A stretch of DNA of 64,000 nucleotides, taken from assembly GCF_030936135.1 (NCBI RefSeq), contig NC_082594.1, forward strand, positions 125,774,668 through 125,838,667, given 5' to 3'. The DNA is from Gavia stellata. Taxonomy: Eukaryota > Chordata > Aves > Gaviiformes > Gaviidae. Shown in pieces: positions 39,107 through 51,500 of the stretch; positions within the stretch are counted from its first letter, which is position 1; each line of letters starts with the position of its first letter. The translations under genes and the position numbers were made by a program. Under the pieces are notes generated by a model that was not told the DNA's origin, ran no database searches, and saw only the letters and a program-made list of their open reading frames with translations.

Positions 39107-42100
39107 GTAGGTGGTTCACATGATATCTAAGCAGGCTGGATTAAAAGTACTTTAACTTGAATTCTAAAGACCAGAGTTACACTGTATGCCAGGCTCCATT
39201 CATTTAAACTTATTCCTTTTATGTAGCTATTAGGGAGTAGTTCTGTGATTTCATTATTGCAGTGAAAACCAGAGCTGCCTGGACGGAACAGTTAATTGAA
39301 TGTAGTTTTCTAATCCAGCTTTGTATTGCAAAACAAGTTTGTCACTGGTACTGTCATCTGTCCGTACACTTGTCTGTCAGTCTTCCTCTAGAACCTGTTG
39401 GTACTGATTCAGCCAGCTTGAAAGCAGGGCAATATAATGGTGCTACTACAGCATTTTTGAAATTCATTATTTGGATAGAGGACGCAGGCTCATGTTAACT
39501 GCCCACTGTGTGAGGAGGGAGAAAACCAGTATGTGTAGCTATGTTCTAAGAAACTTTCTTGCCTTCACCCATTGTGAGGAAACTACTACAATAATGTTTC
39601 ATTTAGCTGAAAACTTAGTGAACGTAAATAAAATGAATGTCAGTAAACATTATTATGCATATTGGAGAATTCAGAGCAGAATTCAGTATTGCTGGGAATA
39701 CCGGGGTCTATTGATTAGAAATGAAGCAGAACAGCTTGTTGTTAAACCTTCACTCGGACAACTAAAGCACATGGTAGACAGTACTTAGAAGTCTGCCAGA
39801 CTTCTTAAGGTGTTAGTAGCTACATAGCAAATAGCTGCTTTTCATTTAATTCTTGCTTTTAAAATGAGACTGCTCCTAAAACCTGATTTTGCTTTCAACC
39901 TATGAGTACTCATCCAGAATTTTCTCCTTACTAGCTCTTTTTCACGTCTGCATCTGACCTTGTATGGCAGCAAGAAGTTAAGATTAACACAATTCAAGTC
40001 AATGTCTGTGTCTCGTATTATTAGTATTAATGAGCAACACACACTTGAGTAAGGACTTTTCTAACTTGCGCTTTAGAATTGCTGCTGCAAAGGGTTATTT
40101 TACGCATGCAGCGTGAAATTAAAACCTGTAGGTTATAAGTACAGAAATTAAGTGAAGAGTTACAATGAGACTATGAGAAAGTGAAAGGTGGTAAACTTGC
40201 CCTCCGCTATTTCTAAATTTTAGCTGATGATACCTCATCACCCATCCGAGGACCTGGAGATGGCATGGAAACAGAGCAGACAGCTGAATCGGCGGAAGTA
40301 ATCACTGGAGCCAACACTACGAACCATCACATCCCCCACAGCCCGCATAAAAAGACAGTCTCTTCCCTGAGTCCCGGAGTTCTGCAGCTAGGGAAAGTAC
40401 ATGCTGATAAATCAGTGGAGATCGAAGCTATTCGCATATTAGTCCCCAAAGCAGCTATCACCCATGTTGTTCCAACTAAAAATACTAAGGTAGCTAAATC
40501 AGTGGGACATAAAGGAGACACATTCCATCAGTCAGATGGAGCTGCAGATCCCAAGAAAGAACAGATAGAGCTGAAAAATGCAATCGAAAAGCTAAAGAAT
40601 TCAGAAAAGCGGTTGCTACAGGATAAAGAAGGTCTTTCTAATCAGCTGCGTATACAGACAGAGGTAAGAAATGAAAGGTATTTTTTCTCACACAGCTGGG
40701 CTGCTTTGGTTTAGATAAGCAGTTTGTGAATGTGACCAGAGAGAACTGCTATGGCACTCTAGCCTTGAAACAGATAGTTTTCCATTTGAACTTATCAGCT
40801 AAGATACAGAGTAGAAGTACATATAAGTAATCCAGTGCTGCTTCTCTGACAACAGATGAAAGTATCAAAGGCTCGAAGCTGGGAGAAACACATTAGAGGG
40901 CTGTAGGGTAATGGATCTCTCATGAGGAAAGATTTTGCTCCTCAACTCAACCACTAAGTGAAAAATGTTATGCCACAGAGGGTTGACTGTAATTTTGTGC
41001 ATGATATAATCTGTGGATGTCTTGTCTAATCCTTTGATACCTTACTGATTCAAGACTTGAATACTACTGAAACTTTATTTGTTTCTTGTAGCACGCTTTC
41101 ATTTGTCCTCTTTGGCCTCTGTTAGAGTTTAAACAAGAATGTGTTAAATGTGCATTAATCTCAAATGTTTATGCTCACTGGAGTGGATTGTGAGGCTTAA
41201 TATACTCTGCATTGGATTTGTCCCATTCTGGAAAGAGGCAATTTCTTGTTAGGTATTTGCAATAACTTGCACTGCATTCTGGAAGTAGGAGGTGTTTCAT
41301 TCTATATTGGTAATTACAAGACAGTCTGCTCTAATTCTAGGTGAACCGGGAGCTGAAGAAATTACTTGTTGCTTCTGTTGGGGATGATCTGGAGTATCAC
41401 TTTGAACGGATGGCTCGTGAGAAAAATCAGCTAATCCTAGAAAATGAAGTCCTGGGCCGCAATATGTCTCAGTTGTCTGAACAATTGGAGCGCATGTCTA
41501 TACAATGCGATGTGTGGCGAAGCAAATTCCTAGCAAGCAGGTATTCCCTCTTACAGAACTGTTACAACAGCATTCTCCTTCAGTCTTTTATTACATACGT
41601 CCATTGCAATGGCTGGGAATGTGCCTAAATATGCCGAGGACAGTCACAACAGCTATACTAATACCTACTCTATGGTTAGAGTATACAGAAAAGCTACACA
41701 GTAAGCTCCTTGTAAATCTGAATAGTTCTGCTTTTCAAAGGTAATACAGTGGATCTTAACCTTCTTAACTACAGTTCTTGTCAACATGGCAAGAGAAGTT
41801 CTTATTTCTGATAGACTGTGTGCAGTTTAGGGTGTAAAAGTATCTTCTAGGATAGCTGTCTTGACTCATCTTAAAGTAATTAGCTTGATTTTCACCTCCC
41901 AAGTAGGTTACAATCATCAATGTGTGAAGAAGTTGATTTGGTTAAGAACTCAGCTTACAGTGATTCAGGGATCTACTGGGAAGGGCAGCTCAGTATGGAA
42001 GAAAGAGTAGAGGCACCTTCTCATAAACGCTGATTGTGTTACTGCTCAGAACCTTACTGCTACTTGTATAACTATAAAATAATGGGTAGCAAAAGTCAGG

Positions 42101-45100
42101 AGCAAATCTTAAACCAGTCTGAATGTCAGAATCTCATTTGACAATGGATTAGCCTTTTAACTTGCTAAGTGTAGTTGTCTTACCAGATATGTAAATAGTG
42201 TTCTAGGATTTTTAATCTTTTACTGTACTTGCATATAACTAACAGAATTTTAATTATGATGGTTAATGCGTATTACAAAAAGGCCTTAATGCTTGAAGGA
42301 AATGGTAATAGAATACAGTGTCTTCCCTTTAATTTGCTGGTTGTTAGAATTTTCAGCATGTTGAGTGAATGTAAATACTTGTAATAGTCCTAGCTAGGCA
42401 AGTGCTACTATACTAATTTAACTTGTTTCTTTAGCATTAATAGGAGTTCTGAGATCGGGGATGCAAGTCCCTTCTAGGAACAACAGTGTGGTGATGTGCT
42501 TAAGAGTAACACCCTTCGATATTTGTAACATTCTAGTTTGTTGAGCTCTCAGATTTCTAACTGGTGGTTGTTTAAATGTCATTCTGTTTTTTGCGTTTGC
42601 AGTATCACAGGCGTTTGAAATACCTGCTTGAGGGGTCCATGCCAAGTCTCATGGCATAGCCAAATATGACAACAGTTGTCTTATTTGTAGCTCTTAAATG
42701 CTCATATCTGGCACATATAACATCTAGTTATTGCCCCTGAGAAAGGCAAAGAGATGACTGAATGCAGTCTGCAGCCATAGCTGTCATCTTTAGAGATGAG
42801 TATGAAAAGACATGATTACAGCATACTTGTGAGAACTGTGTTAGTAAAACAAAATGTATTTAGCTTTATCTGTCAGGATGCTTGTCCACCATGTTCACAT
42901 ACTCAAGGTGTTTTAAAATGTTACTAGATTTGTATTAAATGACATAAGATTGTTTAAACTCAGCAAGTCAAAACATAATCACAGAAACACAGAATCACTA
43001 AGGTTGGAAAAGACCTGTAAGATCACGAAGTCCAACCATCACCTCAACACCACCATGCCCATTAAACCATGTCCCACAATGCCTCATCCACATGTTCCTT
43101 GAACACCTCCAGTGATGGTGACTCCACCACCACCCTGGGCAGCCTGTTCCAGTGCTTCACGATTCTCTCAGTAAAGAAATTTTTCCTAATACCCAGCCTG
43201 AACCTCCCCTGGCACAACTTGAGGCCATTTCCTTTAGTCCCACCACTTGTCACCTGGGAGAAGAGACCAACACCCACCTCTCTGCAACCCCCTTTCAGGT
43301 AGTTGTAGAGAGCGATGAGGTCTCCCCTCAGCCTCCTCTTCCCCAGACTGAACAACCCCAGTTCCCTCAGCCGCTCCTCATCAGACTTGTGCTCCAGACC
43401 CCTCACCAGCTTCATCACCCTTCTCTGGACATGCTCCAGCACCTCAATGTCCTTCTTGTAGTGAGGGGCCCAAAACTGAACACAGTATTCGAGGTGCGGC
43501 CTCACCAGTGCCGAGTACAGGGGCACGATCACCCCCCTACTCCTGCTGGCCACACTGTTCCTGATACAGATCTTGCATTTGAGTTGACTGTAGTTGAACA
43601 GAAATTGCTCTTAATACATGTCCTTTGTAATAAGGTTGATAGAGGCCCTGCGTGGGGGAGCGGGGTGAGAACACAGCTTAATACTTAGTTTGAGCTGACA
43701 AATTACGGTCTGTAGTAGAATAAAGGTGACTTTCAAACTGCTCACTGACACTACTGATTGGAGATTTCTTTTGCAGGGTTATGGCTGATGAGCTAACCAA
43801 TACCAGAGCAATTCTTCAGCGTCAAACCAGGGATGCACAAAGTGCAATCCAGGACTTGCTGAATGAACGTGATCAATTCCGTCAAGAAATGATTGATACA
43901 CACAAGTATGATTTTTCTAATCCAGACTACCTCTGTGCAAACTTTTCATTTCTGTCAGTTTATTCTAGGCCAGAGAAGAATCAAATAACTTTCCCCTGTT
44001 CCAGTGATATTCAACAAAAATCAATTATGCTGGTGGATAGTATAGTCACTTTTCAGTCTCGGAGCTGAAAAAGCCAAAGCAGCATTAATTCTTTCTTCAT
44101 CGTTCCCTGGAGGTGTGAGGGGTCATATATACTGTGGAACTGACATCCCTCATATCCTCAGACTTTCTCTATTTAATCACTTACTGTCTTGACTTCAAGT
44201 CTCCTCTATCTCCTTCCAAAACATACAAAATCTTCTACCCACATTAGCTTTTTAATACTTATCCTGCCTGATGTAAAATAAGTTTTACCAATACTAAAAT
44301 AGTGTGTTGGTGAGCCCTTGCCTTGGAGAATAGCCTGTTTGCCTCTTTGTGTTTAAACACTTCCTTTTTTAGTTAATATTTGGCTTGTGCAGTAAGTCTT
44401 CGGAAGAGATGATTCCTCTGAAATATGTTGTGTGCTGATAGCATAGGGTACAAAACCCACTATTAAACTTTTTTTCCTTTCTGCACAGGCTGCTGGAGGA
44501 GCTGATGGTTTCTCTTCAGTGGGGGAGACAACAGACATACTATCCTAGTGCCCAGCCTTACACTACAACAGAGCTAGCAGCTGTGAATTGTAAGCTAGCC
44601 AAAGCTGTAAGCTCGCACCTGCTTGGAAATGTTGGCACTAACAGTCCAAAAAAGACTTCAACTGCTGTGGAGTTTTGCAATACCCCTGCTGAGAAAATGG
44701 CTGAAATGGTAAGAATTCTTCATGCATCTCCATCTGTCGGTATAGAGTCTTCTTTCCAGAAAGAAGTGCCTTGCTTTGTGTTAACTACTTGATATCTTGC
44801 CTTTTTAAAAAATCTATATACAGGGTAAACATTCTGAATAGAGCTGTCTGTTTCCCTCATTAAAAAAAAAAGACAACACACACACACACCCCAAACAACA
44901 AAAAAACCACACACACAAAAACAAAGCTGGAAGAATAAGCAGAACAACATGAATAATATACATACTGTTTCCTTCTCTGCCCCTAGCACCACAAATAACT
45001 GGGTCAAAATTTGTTTAGAGTTAGTGTGTCAGGAGGAAGCCAACTGAAATTACTAAGTTGAGTTTAAAAACTGAGTGGGAGAAGAAGCCTAGTTCAGTTA

Positions 45101-45796
45101 GGAATAAGTCATAACACTTCAGCAGTAGTTTATATTGCCCTAAAAATCAGTTCTGTTCAAAGTGGGTGGAAACACAGAGAGAAGCTATATGATTGTCTTT
45201 CAAGATAAAGCTTTCACTTCAGGAAGCTTGATGTTTAAATAGCAAACTAAACCAATAGTTTAGTTGGGAAGCAATTGAGTAGTAGTTGAGCAGCAGGATG
45301 CTCGCAGTGCCTAGTGATCTGTGGTGTTCTTGCCTGGTTTTGCTTAACTCTGCTAAAAAGAAGAGAATTTTTTTATTCTCGTTAAAATGATACCTTGGAT
45401 TTCTGATGGACATGACTAATTTAATTACTAATTTATAAACAGTAGTTAATGTCTTTATATAGAGGGTCTGGATAGATGGATATTTAGTTTTCAACTTGGA
45501 AGAAAATTGAAAAATTGCTTTTGAGCAGAAATCCTTCCTAGCTGTTAGAGAAGGATAAAACCCATTAAATGTAATAGATACATGTTCAGTCTCAATTTTT
45601 CCATCCTTAGGTGCTACGGGTACTGGATCCAGCTGCACGTACAGAAACATCAACAGAAGTTTCTTTTTCTGAGACTTCTCCATCTTCCTTCCTTTCCACA
45701 AAGAAGAATATTGGAAGGTTTCACCCATATACAAGATATGAAGATGTAACTTTCAACTGCTGCAATCACTGTCAAGGAGAGCTGATAGCCCTTTAA
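39088..45796 (+). CDS. BLZF1: BLZF1 (golgin-45), complete coding sequence
   Basis: Golgin-45 is a peripheral coiled-coil tether of the medial Golgi that binds GRASP55 and Rab2 and is needed for Golgi stacking and secretion (family knowledge). Coding exons are 39088-39106, 40224-40663, 41341-41540, 43777-43905, 44489-44708 and 45611-45796, giving 397 residues against 400 in human. The order is a variable N-terminus (residues 1-70), the conserved [17 protein letters not shown] segment near residues 75-90, a long coiled coil from about 115 to 275 ([36 protein letters not shown]), a linker, and the highly conserved tail [20 protein letters not shown] ending ELIAL. The last residues form the GRASP55 PDZ ligand and the CCNHC cysteines are part of that binding site. 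It converges with CCDC181. Confidence 0.97.
39107..40223 (+). other. BLZF1: BLZF1 intron 2
   Basis: AT-rich, with a 105-codon frame near 39471 that looks like chance. No repeats are recognised. Confidence 0.8.
40224..40663 (+). CDS. BLZF1: BLZF1 exon 3 (N-terminal region and start of coiled coil)
   Basis: This 440-base exon encodes residues 7-153, from [14 protein letters not shown] to QLRIQTE. The acceptor is AATTTTAG and the donor GTAAGA. The N-terminal part is divergent from mammals; [12 protein letters not shown] and the [20 protein letters not shown] stretch are strongly conserved. Confidence 0.96.
40664..41340 (+). other. BLZF1: BLZF1 intron 3
   Basis: Short AT-rich intron with normal splice signals; nothing else is seen. 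Confidence 0.85.
41341..41540 (+). CDS. BLZF1: BLZF1 exon 4 (coiled coil / leucine-zipper core)
   Basis: This 200-base exon encodes residues 154-219 plus two bases. It has [20 protein letters not shown] and [18 protein letters not shown], the most conserved block of golgin-45. The acceptor is TAATTCTAG; the donor GTATTC is weak but preserves frame into exon 5. Confidence 0.96.
41541..43776 (+). other. BLZF1: BLZF1 intron 4
   Basis: It carries CR1 copy 2 in its distal part; the remainder is AT-rich with no other recognised feature. Confidence 0.85.
42977..43570 (-). mobile_element. CR1 LINE copy 2, 5'-truncated
   Basis: Same family as copy 1, in BLZF1 intron 4 and antisense to BLZF1. Its open tail of 163 codons at 43062-43553 ends at the same DMV stop. 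Truncation is near CTGATACAG at 43570. Confidence 0.95.
43777..43905 (+). CDS. BLZF1: BLZF1 exon 5 (coiled coil)
   Basis: This 129-base exon encodes [16 protein letters not shown] through QEMIDTH and two bases of Lys. The acceptor is TTTGCAG and the donor GTATGA. Together with exon 6 it restores the conserved HKLLEEL junction. Confidence 0.95.
43906..44488 (+). other. BLZF1: BLZF1 intron 5
   Basis: Short intron of 583 bases ending in a good pyrimidine tract (TTTTTTTCCTTTCTGCACAG). Nothing else is seen. Confidence 0.85.
44489..44708 (+). CDS. BLZF1: BLZF1 exon 6
   Basis: This 220-base exon encodes [20 protein letters not shown] to TPAEKMAEM (residues up to 336). The acceptor is TCTGCACAG and the donor GTAAGA. 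It ends the coiled coil and carries the [14 protein letters not shown] segment. Confidence 0.95.
44709..45610 (+). other. BLZF1: BLZF1 intron 6
   Basis: It contains an A run and an (AC)n microsatellite near 44864-44890. A 171-codon minus-strand frame (45219-45734) spans the intron and exon 7 and is a shadow. Confidence 0.85.
44864..44915. repeat. A-rich and (AC)n simple repeat
   Basis: A run of A is followed by ACAACACACACACACACACC and a further A/C-rich stretch. Confidence 0.9.
45611..45796 (+). CDS. BLZF1: BLZF1 exon 7 (C-terminal GRASP55-binding tail, stop)
   Basis: This exon encodes residues 337-397 and TAA. It ends with [30 protein letters not shown]. The cysteine cluster and the terminal hydrophobic residue are conserved with human. 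In the reported GRASP55 complex, golgin-45 cysteines share a zinc site with GRASP55 residues (recalled, not checked). Confidence 0.96.
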   Translation: MLRVLDPAARTETSTEVSFSETSPSSFLSTKKNIGRFHPYTRYEDVTFNCCNHCQGELIAL

Positions 45797-47025
45797 ACGC
45801 AGCCAATGCAACTTGCACATGCGCTCTTTCTGAAGGATTATGCTAGTTGTTCAGCAGGCTTCCCTTTTTCCTATTTCTTTCCATAATGGGTGGGTTTAAC
45901 ATTGGAAATTATGCAGTTTCTGCTTCTCTACCTCTTGAAGTTAGGGACTGACAGGATTTCCTTAGCCTCTGGGATACTTCTATGACTTTTCAGTCTGGAA
46001 AGCTACTTATTTTCTTCTACAAACGCGAGACCAAAGATGTTATGCTGGTCCAATTTGTAGAGCATAGAGATGCCCTTGACTACTTAAGGTGTACAATCTT
46101 ACTAGCAAATCTCAATGAATTTCTTTTAGAGGGAGACAAAAACATAACTATACCAAAGTAAATGAAGTGTTGATAGGTTATGCTTTAAAAAAGCAACGGA
46201 AAACAGTCAGCTCCATGCTGCTTTTTTTAATCTTAGCCAAAGTGATGAATTGTCCCCAAGTCTATGTTCAGCCTTTTAAATTTAGTAACAAAAAGGAGTA
46301 TGTGCAATGATTCTTCATAGTTCTAAGTTCTGAAAGAGCGAGCATATGCAGTGTTGCAGCCCTCCTGGCAAGAAGGGGAAAGAGCTTGAATGAACTCTAG
46401 CTATAATATATAAATAGTAACTGGTTTTAAATGGATTCTGGAAAACTGTAGGGTGAGATTGTTCTTGTTTCCATAATAACGTCTTTTCCATTTATTACAG
46501 CTTCTAGAGTGAAGCTGTTGTATAGCTGATCCTCAGCAAAGACAGACTGATACATCTCCTTTAGCACATAGTGTTGAAACCTGACCTAGCATTAAAACTC
46601 AGTCCTTGCCCAAGGCCTTCCTGGGTGTTATGGGAAGCTGAAGATAAGCACTAAGTTTGCACAGGTACTGGTAAAAAAAAAATATATTTTTTTTACTTGT
46701 ATGGTTTTATAATCTTGATGTAGGTTTGAAGAGAACTTTCAGCAGATAATCTGCTAAATCCAAAGAAGCCTATTTAAGTTGCAAATGTAAAGAGGAAAGG
46801 TAGGAGGATGCAAATAAGCATTTTAATTTCTTAGTTTCACTCCCAAATTTATCACATGTAGCTCTCTAGTTTGGGGAATGGGTTTCTGAAATGGTTGCTT
46901 TTACCTGGTTTTCCTTTGAATCTCATACCATGATCAGAATATGTAAGTTATAAGTTCTTGCCGTTGCTGGCCACGCTTTGGTTTGCATGAAGAAAGCTAC
47001 AATAAACTTTCTTTGCTTGCTTTCA
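45797..47025 (+). other. BLZF1: BLZF1 3' UTR
   Basis: AT-rich, non-coding DNA follows the stop codon and runs to the AATAAA at 47001. An ATTAAA at 46591-46596 could give a shorter form. No repeat is seen. Confidence 0.75.
47001..47006 (+). terminator. BLZF1 polyadenylation signal AATAAA
   Basis: A canonical AATAAA is followed by a T-rich stretch (CTTTCTTTGCTTGCTTTC), as expected for the cleavage and downstream elements. It is the first canonical hexamer after the stop. Confidence 0.75.
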
Positions 47026-47029
47026 AGTT

Positions 47030-47625
47030 GCAATTTTGGATTTAACATAGCTGTATAGCTGACCTTGTTTTCTCTGCAGCATAAAAGGAACTATGACACC
47101 AAACTGTGAAACCCTTCACTCTGCTGGTCTGAGGTAATGAACCAAGAAGCACTTCTTTTGTAGCTTACTACAATTGGGGAGATAGCGTGAACCTTTACAA
47201 GCTTTTGCCCTGCATTTGCGAGACAGAAGAAGCATTTCTTGCCCTTGGTGTCAGGGGAAGGTGCAGGAAGGAGGAAGGCACCTGTTCCTCATGTTTCTCA
47301 TTAGCACATGGAATTTTCATTTCACATCCATGCCTTTTATCTATGCTGCCAAAAGCTGCAACACAGCACCCTCTGCTCAAGCGCTGGTACTGTCTCAATA
47401 CAGCTATAACTATCTCCAGAAGGGTAAGAGAAAAATATTAATGGCAAATGGGCTGACATCTGCTATACTTCCATCTGTTACAGTACTTCCAGAACACACT
47501 TTGAATGTGGAAAAATGTAAGAACAATGCCAGATCATGGAATCTGTTGGATATTAGCTGGACAGAATGTTCCTCATCTTCCACTAACTTTATGATTTCAT
47601 GTTCTCTGACAAGAGTTCACAATGT
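47030..47625. other. Tail-to-tail intergenic gap between BLZF1 and CCDC181
   Basis: About 0.6 kb separates the two predicted cleavage sites. A 139-codon frame at 47216-47635 has no recognisable features and is treated as chance. The DNA may also belong to longer 3' UTR forms of either gene. Confidence 0.5.
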
Positions 47626-47629
47626 AGCT

Positions 47630-48337
47630 GGGTAAGGTGATGTAGTTTATTAACATTAATTTAGCAAACATGGACATGTATACAAGGAATCTAGCTTCCT
47701 TCATATTGGTAAGGGTCATAATTCACACAACCTTTTAATTTCACAGAATAGAAAACTACTGAATATGGCTCACAGAAACAAGTTCCAAAAACTGTTGCAC
47801 ATTCACATACATGTTAGCCTTCAATGACCACTTTTCCTGAAGTAAAATAAAATAGTCCTCCAATCTAGCCAGAATTAACAGCTGGTCAACAGATCAATAG
47901 AAAGTGGTACAAGAAACAGCATTTTCCAACAACATAACACCTTGTACAGTCTTCATCACAAGAAGCAGCAAACAGCAATATTAATCCAGCAAAAATTTAA
48001 CATTTTACATGATAGCCTGCATCCAGGAATTCATGGTAGAGTTGAGTATAAAGTGCCTTTTAAAGACAGGAATGTGTATTTGCCACCTTTGCATATAGAT
48101 CTCGCACTCATTTAGATTTGGTCAAACCAAGAAGATCCCTGAGTTATATATAAAAGCAGGCTTTTCAACAAAATTACAAATAAATAGACAGTAAACTCGT
48201 TGCCAGTGAAGGTAATTGTTCAACTTGCTTGAATGCTTTAAAAACACCACAAACAAACAGTAGCTGTAAAGAGCAAAAGCTCAAGCCATAAAAATTAAGA
48301 GGGCTGCCGCCAAGAACTCTGTGGTTCCATCAAACTT
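47630..48337 (-). other. CCDC181: CCDC181 3' UTR (predicted)
   Basis: This is non-coding AT-rich DNA between the CCDC181 stop and the predicted polyadenylation site. No repeat element is recognised. Confidence 0.6.
47646..47651 (-). terminator. CCDC181 polyadenylation signal AATAAA (minus strand)
   Basis: The plus strand reads TTTATT, i.e. AATAAA on the CCDC181 sense strand, about 690 bases after the stop codon. Cleavage would fall near 47630. Confidence 0.6.
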
Positions 48338-48500
48338 TCAACTGTAATGGTCTGTGAAGCGAAAGGATTTAGGCTCTGAACTGATGCAGTGGATGTTCTG
48401 CATCTGTTTTGCTCTTCTGGCTTCTAATCTAAGCTGCCTTGCTCTTTCTTTAGCGGCTAGTTCTTCTGCTCGTTTTTCTTCTCTCTTTCTTTTTAGCCAT
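48338..48500 (-). CDS. CCDC181: CCDC181 coding exon 5 (C-terminus, stop)
   Basis: The acceptor is CTCTCCACAG. The exon encodes the last residues WLKRKREEKRAEELAAKERA, RQLRLEARRAKQMQ and SFRFTDHYS, then TGA at 48338-48340. The RQLRLEA and FRFTDHY motifs are the conserved end of the family. Confidence 0.96.
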
Positions 48501-51500
48501 CTGTGGAGAGAGAAATAAATAGGACTAAAGTACTGACAGTTGCCATTGTAAGTTTGTTTTACGTCACCCATTCAAAGGAGACTTGCCCCCATTTAACTGG
48601 GGTGACCTTGTCCTGTAGGATAAAGTTGGGTGTCATGGCTGAGCCAGTCTAAAAATCTGCCACTCCTAAACATGGGAAGCACTACTTTTCCATCCCAGTT
48701 CTCCAGTTTCTGCACTCACCTTTACCTCCCTCCTTTTGTTGAGCTGATTCAACTCACGGACTCGAGTTGAATCCATGTTACTGGATTAACTTTCTGCTTG
48801 TTTAATGAACTGAATCAATCCAAGCCTGCTCCAGAACAGGCAAAAAGGCATAGGGGAGAAGGATCTCCCTTCTTCAGCAGAAGCAATTCACTATTTCAGC
48901 TCAGGTTCTGACAAGTAATTTCACAACAGTGAACAAACAACATCGAGGAATTGATGTATTTCTACTAGGGTATAAGTTTATGAGGGCAAATTCATGCAAA
49001 AAAAACCCCAAAACCCAATAAGCAGTAAAGATGTACCATAAAATAACTACAGTCTTAAGCTGATGATAGACTACAAAATTTTCAAATACGATTCCCTAGG
49101 AATGACCCTACTCACTCTTTAAAGGCTCTGTTGCATTCCTCTGTTCTTGGAAAAAAGGCAATTCCCTCAGCTTGGCGTCTCAGAATTTCTAGCTGTTTTT
49201 CTTTCATGTGTTCTTGGTGCTTTTTTTTAAGCCATAACTTGAAGGCTTCTTCTGGATTCCTGCTCCTCTCCTGTTTTTTAAAAAAGACATATATACAGAA
49301 GGCTTATCATTAAATGACCTTTATATTAATCATGTTATAATAATTTTTTGAACTCTGCTGGCATCTCGCATCCACGAGACATACTTCATAAGCAAACTAG
49401 AGCATATGATAATCTGGCATGGAATATATACATGAGCAAAGCATTCAAAGCAGTATGTTTTAAAAAATACTGAATTTAGCTTTCCAAGCCCATTGCTGCA
49501 AGGCAGAGGAACTTTAGAACAGAGCATCTGAATCTTCAGGTTTTGGTCAAGTCACGTGCATTAACTGCTTGCCAACAAGTTCTGATGGTAAGGAATACAC
49601 TTCAAAGGGTTTTCTAGCTGCTTGTTCACTGCAGGGTTCAATCAAGTCATTCCCCTGATAAAAAGGAGCATTACCGTATCTCCTGTGATTTTATAGCTAT
49701 TACGTTCATATATACAGCTTCTACAACGCAAGCCACTCTGCCAAGCAGAACAATCCTAAACATGCAAGTCAGTGAAGAGCTAGATTGAAAACAATGTAAT
49801 TAAACCATTTCCTATCACTGTAAATTTTCATACGCTTAGCTAAGAACATAGGCTTAGAATTTGGTCTTCCTGTCTAACCAGAGCACTATAGATCCCAGTC
49901 TTACATTAGGGAGATCTTACTTTGCTGTTCATGTCTTCTAGCTCCTTTGCACGACGCATTCGCTTTTCTTCTTGCACTTGTTCTTTCTTCTTCTGTAACC
50001 AAGCTTTAAAAACCATCTCGTTCTCTCTTCTCTTCTGTTCTTCTTGTTCCCTTTTCCTTTCTTCTTCCTTGAATGGAATGAAGAGTGAATAAACTTCGTT
50101 TTTAAGAGAATCATCTTAATCTGCAAAGGCATTCATTGTCACAACAGACAATAAATAAGCCATTTGAGTTATATCAGAGATGAATGATGAAACAGGAATA
50201 CTCAACGACTGCATTCTAGTAGATAACTACTTTTAGGAAGAAATGAGTTTGAGCACTTCTGAGTTTCATGTTACATTAAGATACTTCCAGTGTAAGCCTT
50301 TCTGTGATTACCTCCACTTCCATGATACAACTCGACTCACAGACATTTCAATAGCAACAGGTCAAGACTTTTAAAATTAAGCCGGCCCAATAGCTCTGAT
50401 TGGCTTAAAATCAGTTTAAACTGATGCATTTTAAAAATGAATTAAACTCTCAGGCTTGCTGGACCACTAAACCCTAAAGGATATTTAACTACCTATGGAC
50501 TGCAGGCACTACCTTATAAATAAATAAGGATTTTCTTTCTGGACATGAAGTTGTAATGTATTTACTTAAGGAGTATTAATAGCTTAACCGTTTTTTCAAG
50601 TTTACAAAATGAACTGATGTTTACAAAATTGAGAAAAGTTTTTTGTAATTATTAATCGCATTTTAGCTAAAGACAAGCATCTACAAGGAGGAGAAACGTT
50701 TTCAAACAACACTTCAGAAAGCTGATGAGGACATTTTACTAGGTTTTGATTCTCTTTGACAGAAAAGCTACAATCCCCACTCATTTCAACACTCGGAGAA
50801 ATCTATTCTTCTTGCTAATAGATGATGTTCCTTGCACCTACACACAACTTTCAGACTATCCCCCGAATTTACAATTTGTATTTTACTGAAATGAAAGAAA
50901 CCCCAACAAAATGAAGCAGATGGAGTCCAAGAAATGTTTCATGCCTGTGAAATCCATCACAGAATGGAAGAACTCTGTTCAAGAATGAAGAAATAAGGTA
51001 ATACATTCTTACCTTTTCATAAGTCAGCCAACAGAGGAAGAGATTTACCACACACCGTTAGGAAAATAACCTTCCTTACCTCTACCACGCTACCTTTTAC
51101 TTTAAATACGCAGAATATGGTGTCAAGAGATCTAGTCTTTTGTGTACAAAGAAAACGCATCGGTAACTCTTCACATTTCATACCCCTCATTAGTGAGCTA
51201 AGCCTCAGCAAACTTTTCAAATAAAGCAGGCTAGACCTATTTCCAGGAATAAAAACCAACCTTTGAAGCTACTTAGCCTGCTTACTTAGAACATCATGGC
51301 ACAGAAAAATGGTAGATGCTTCACGCTCTTTCTATAGAGCAACATACATAGTAAGTTACCTTTTTGTAATTGTATCATCATAATGCAAAGCGAAGAAAAA
51401 CATCAAAGTTTTTTAAATCTTTACGAAAGATTTCTGAAGTTCCTCTTACAGCTGTCAGAGGCTGACTGCTAATTAAATATTAATTTTTTCTGAATAAGGA

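Noticed and set aside
47216-47635. 139-codon frame between BLZF1 and CCDC181
   Set aside because: No family resemblance; it lies in the convergent 3' region and overlaps a second frame.
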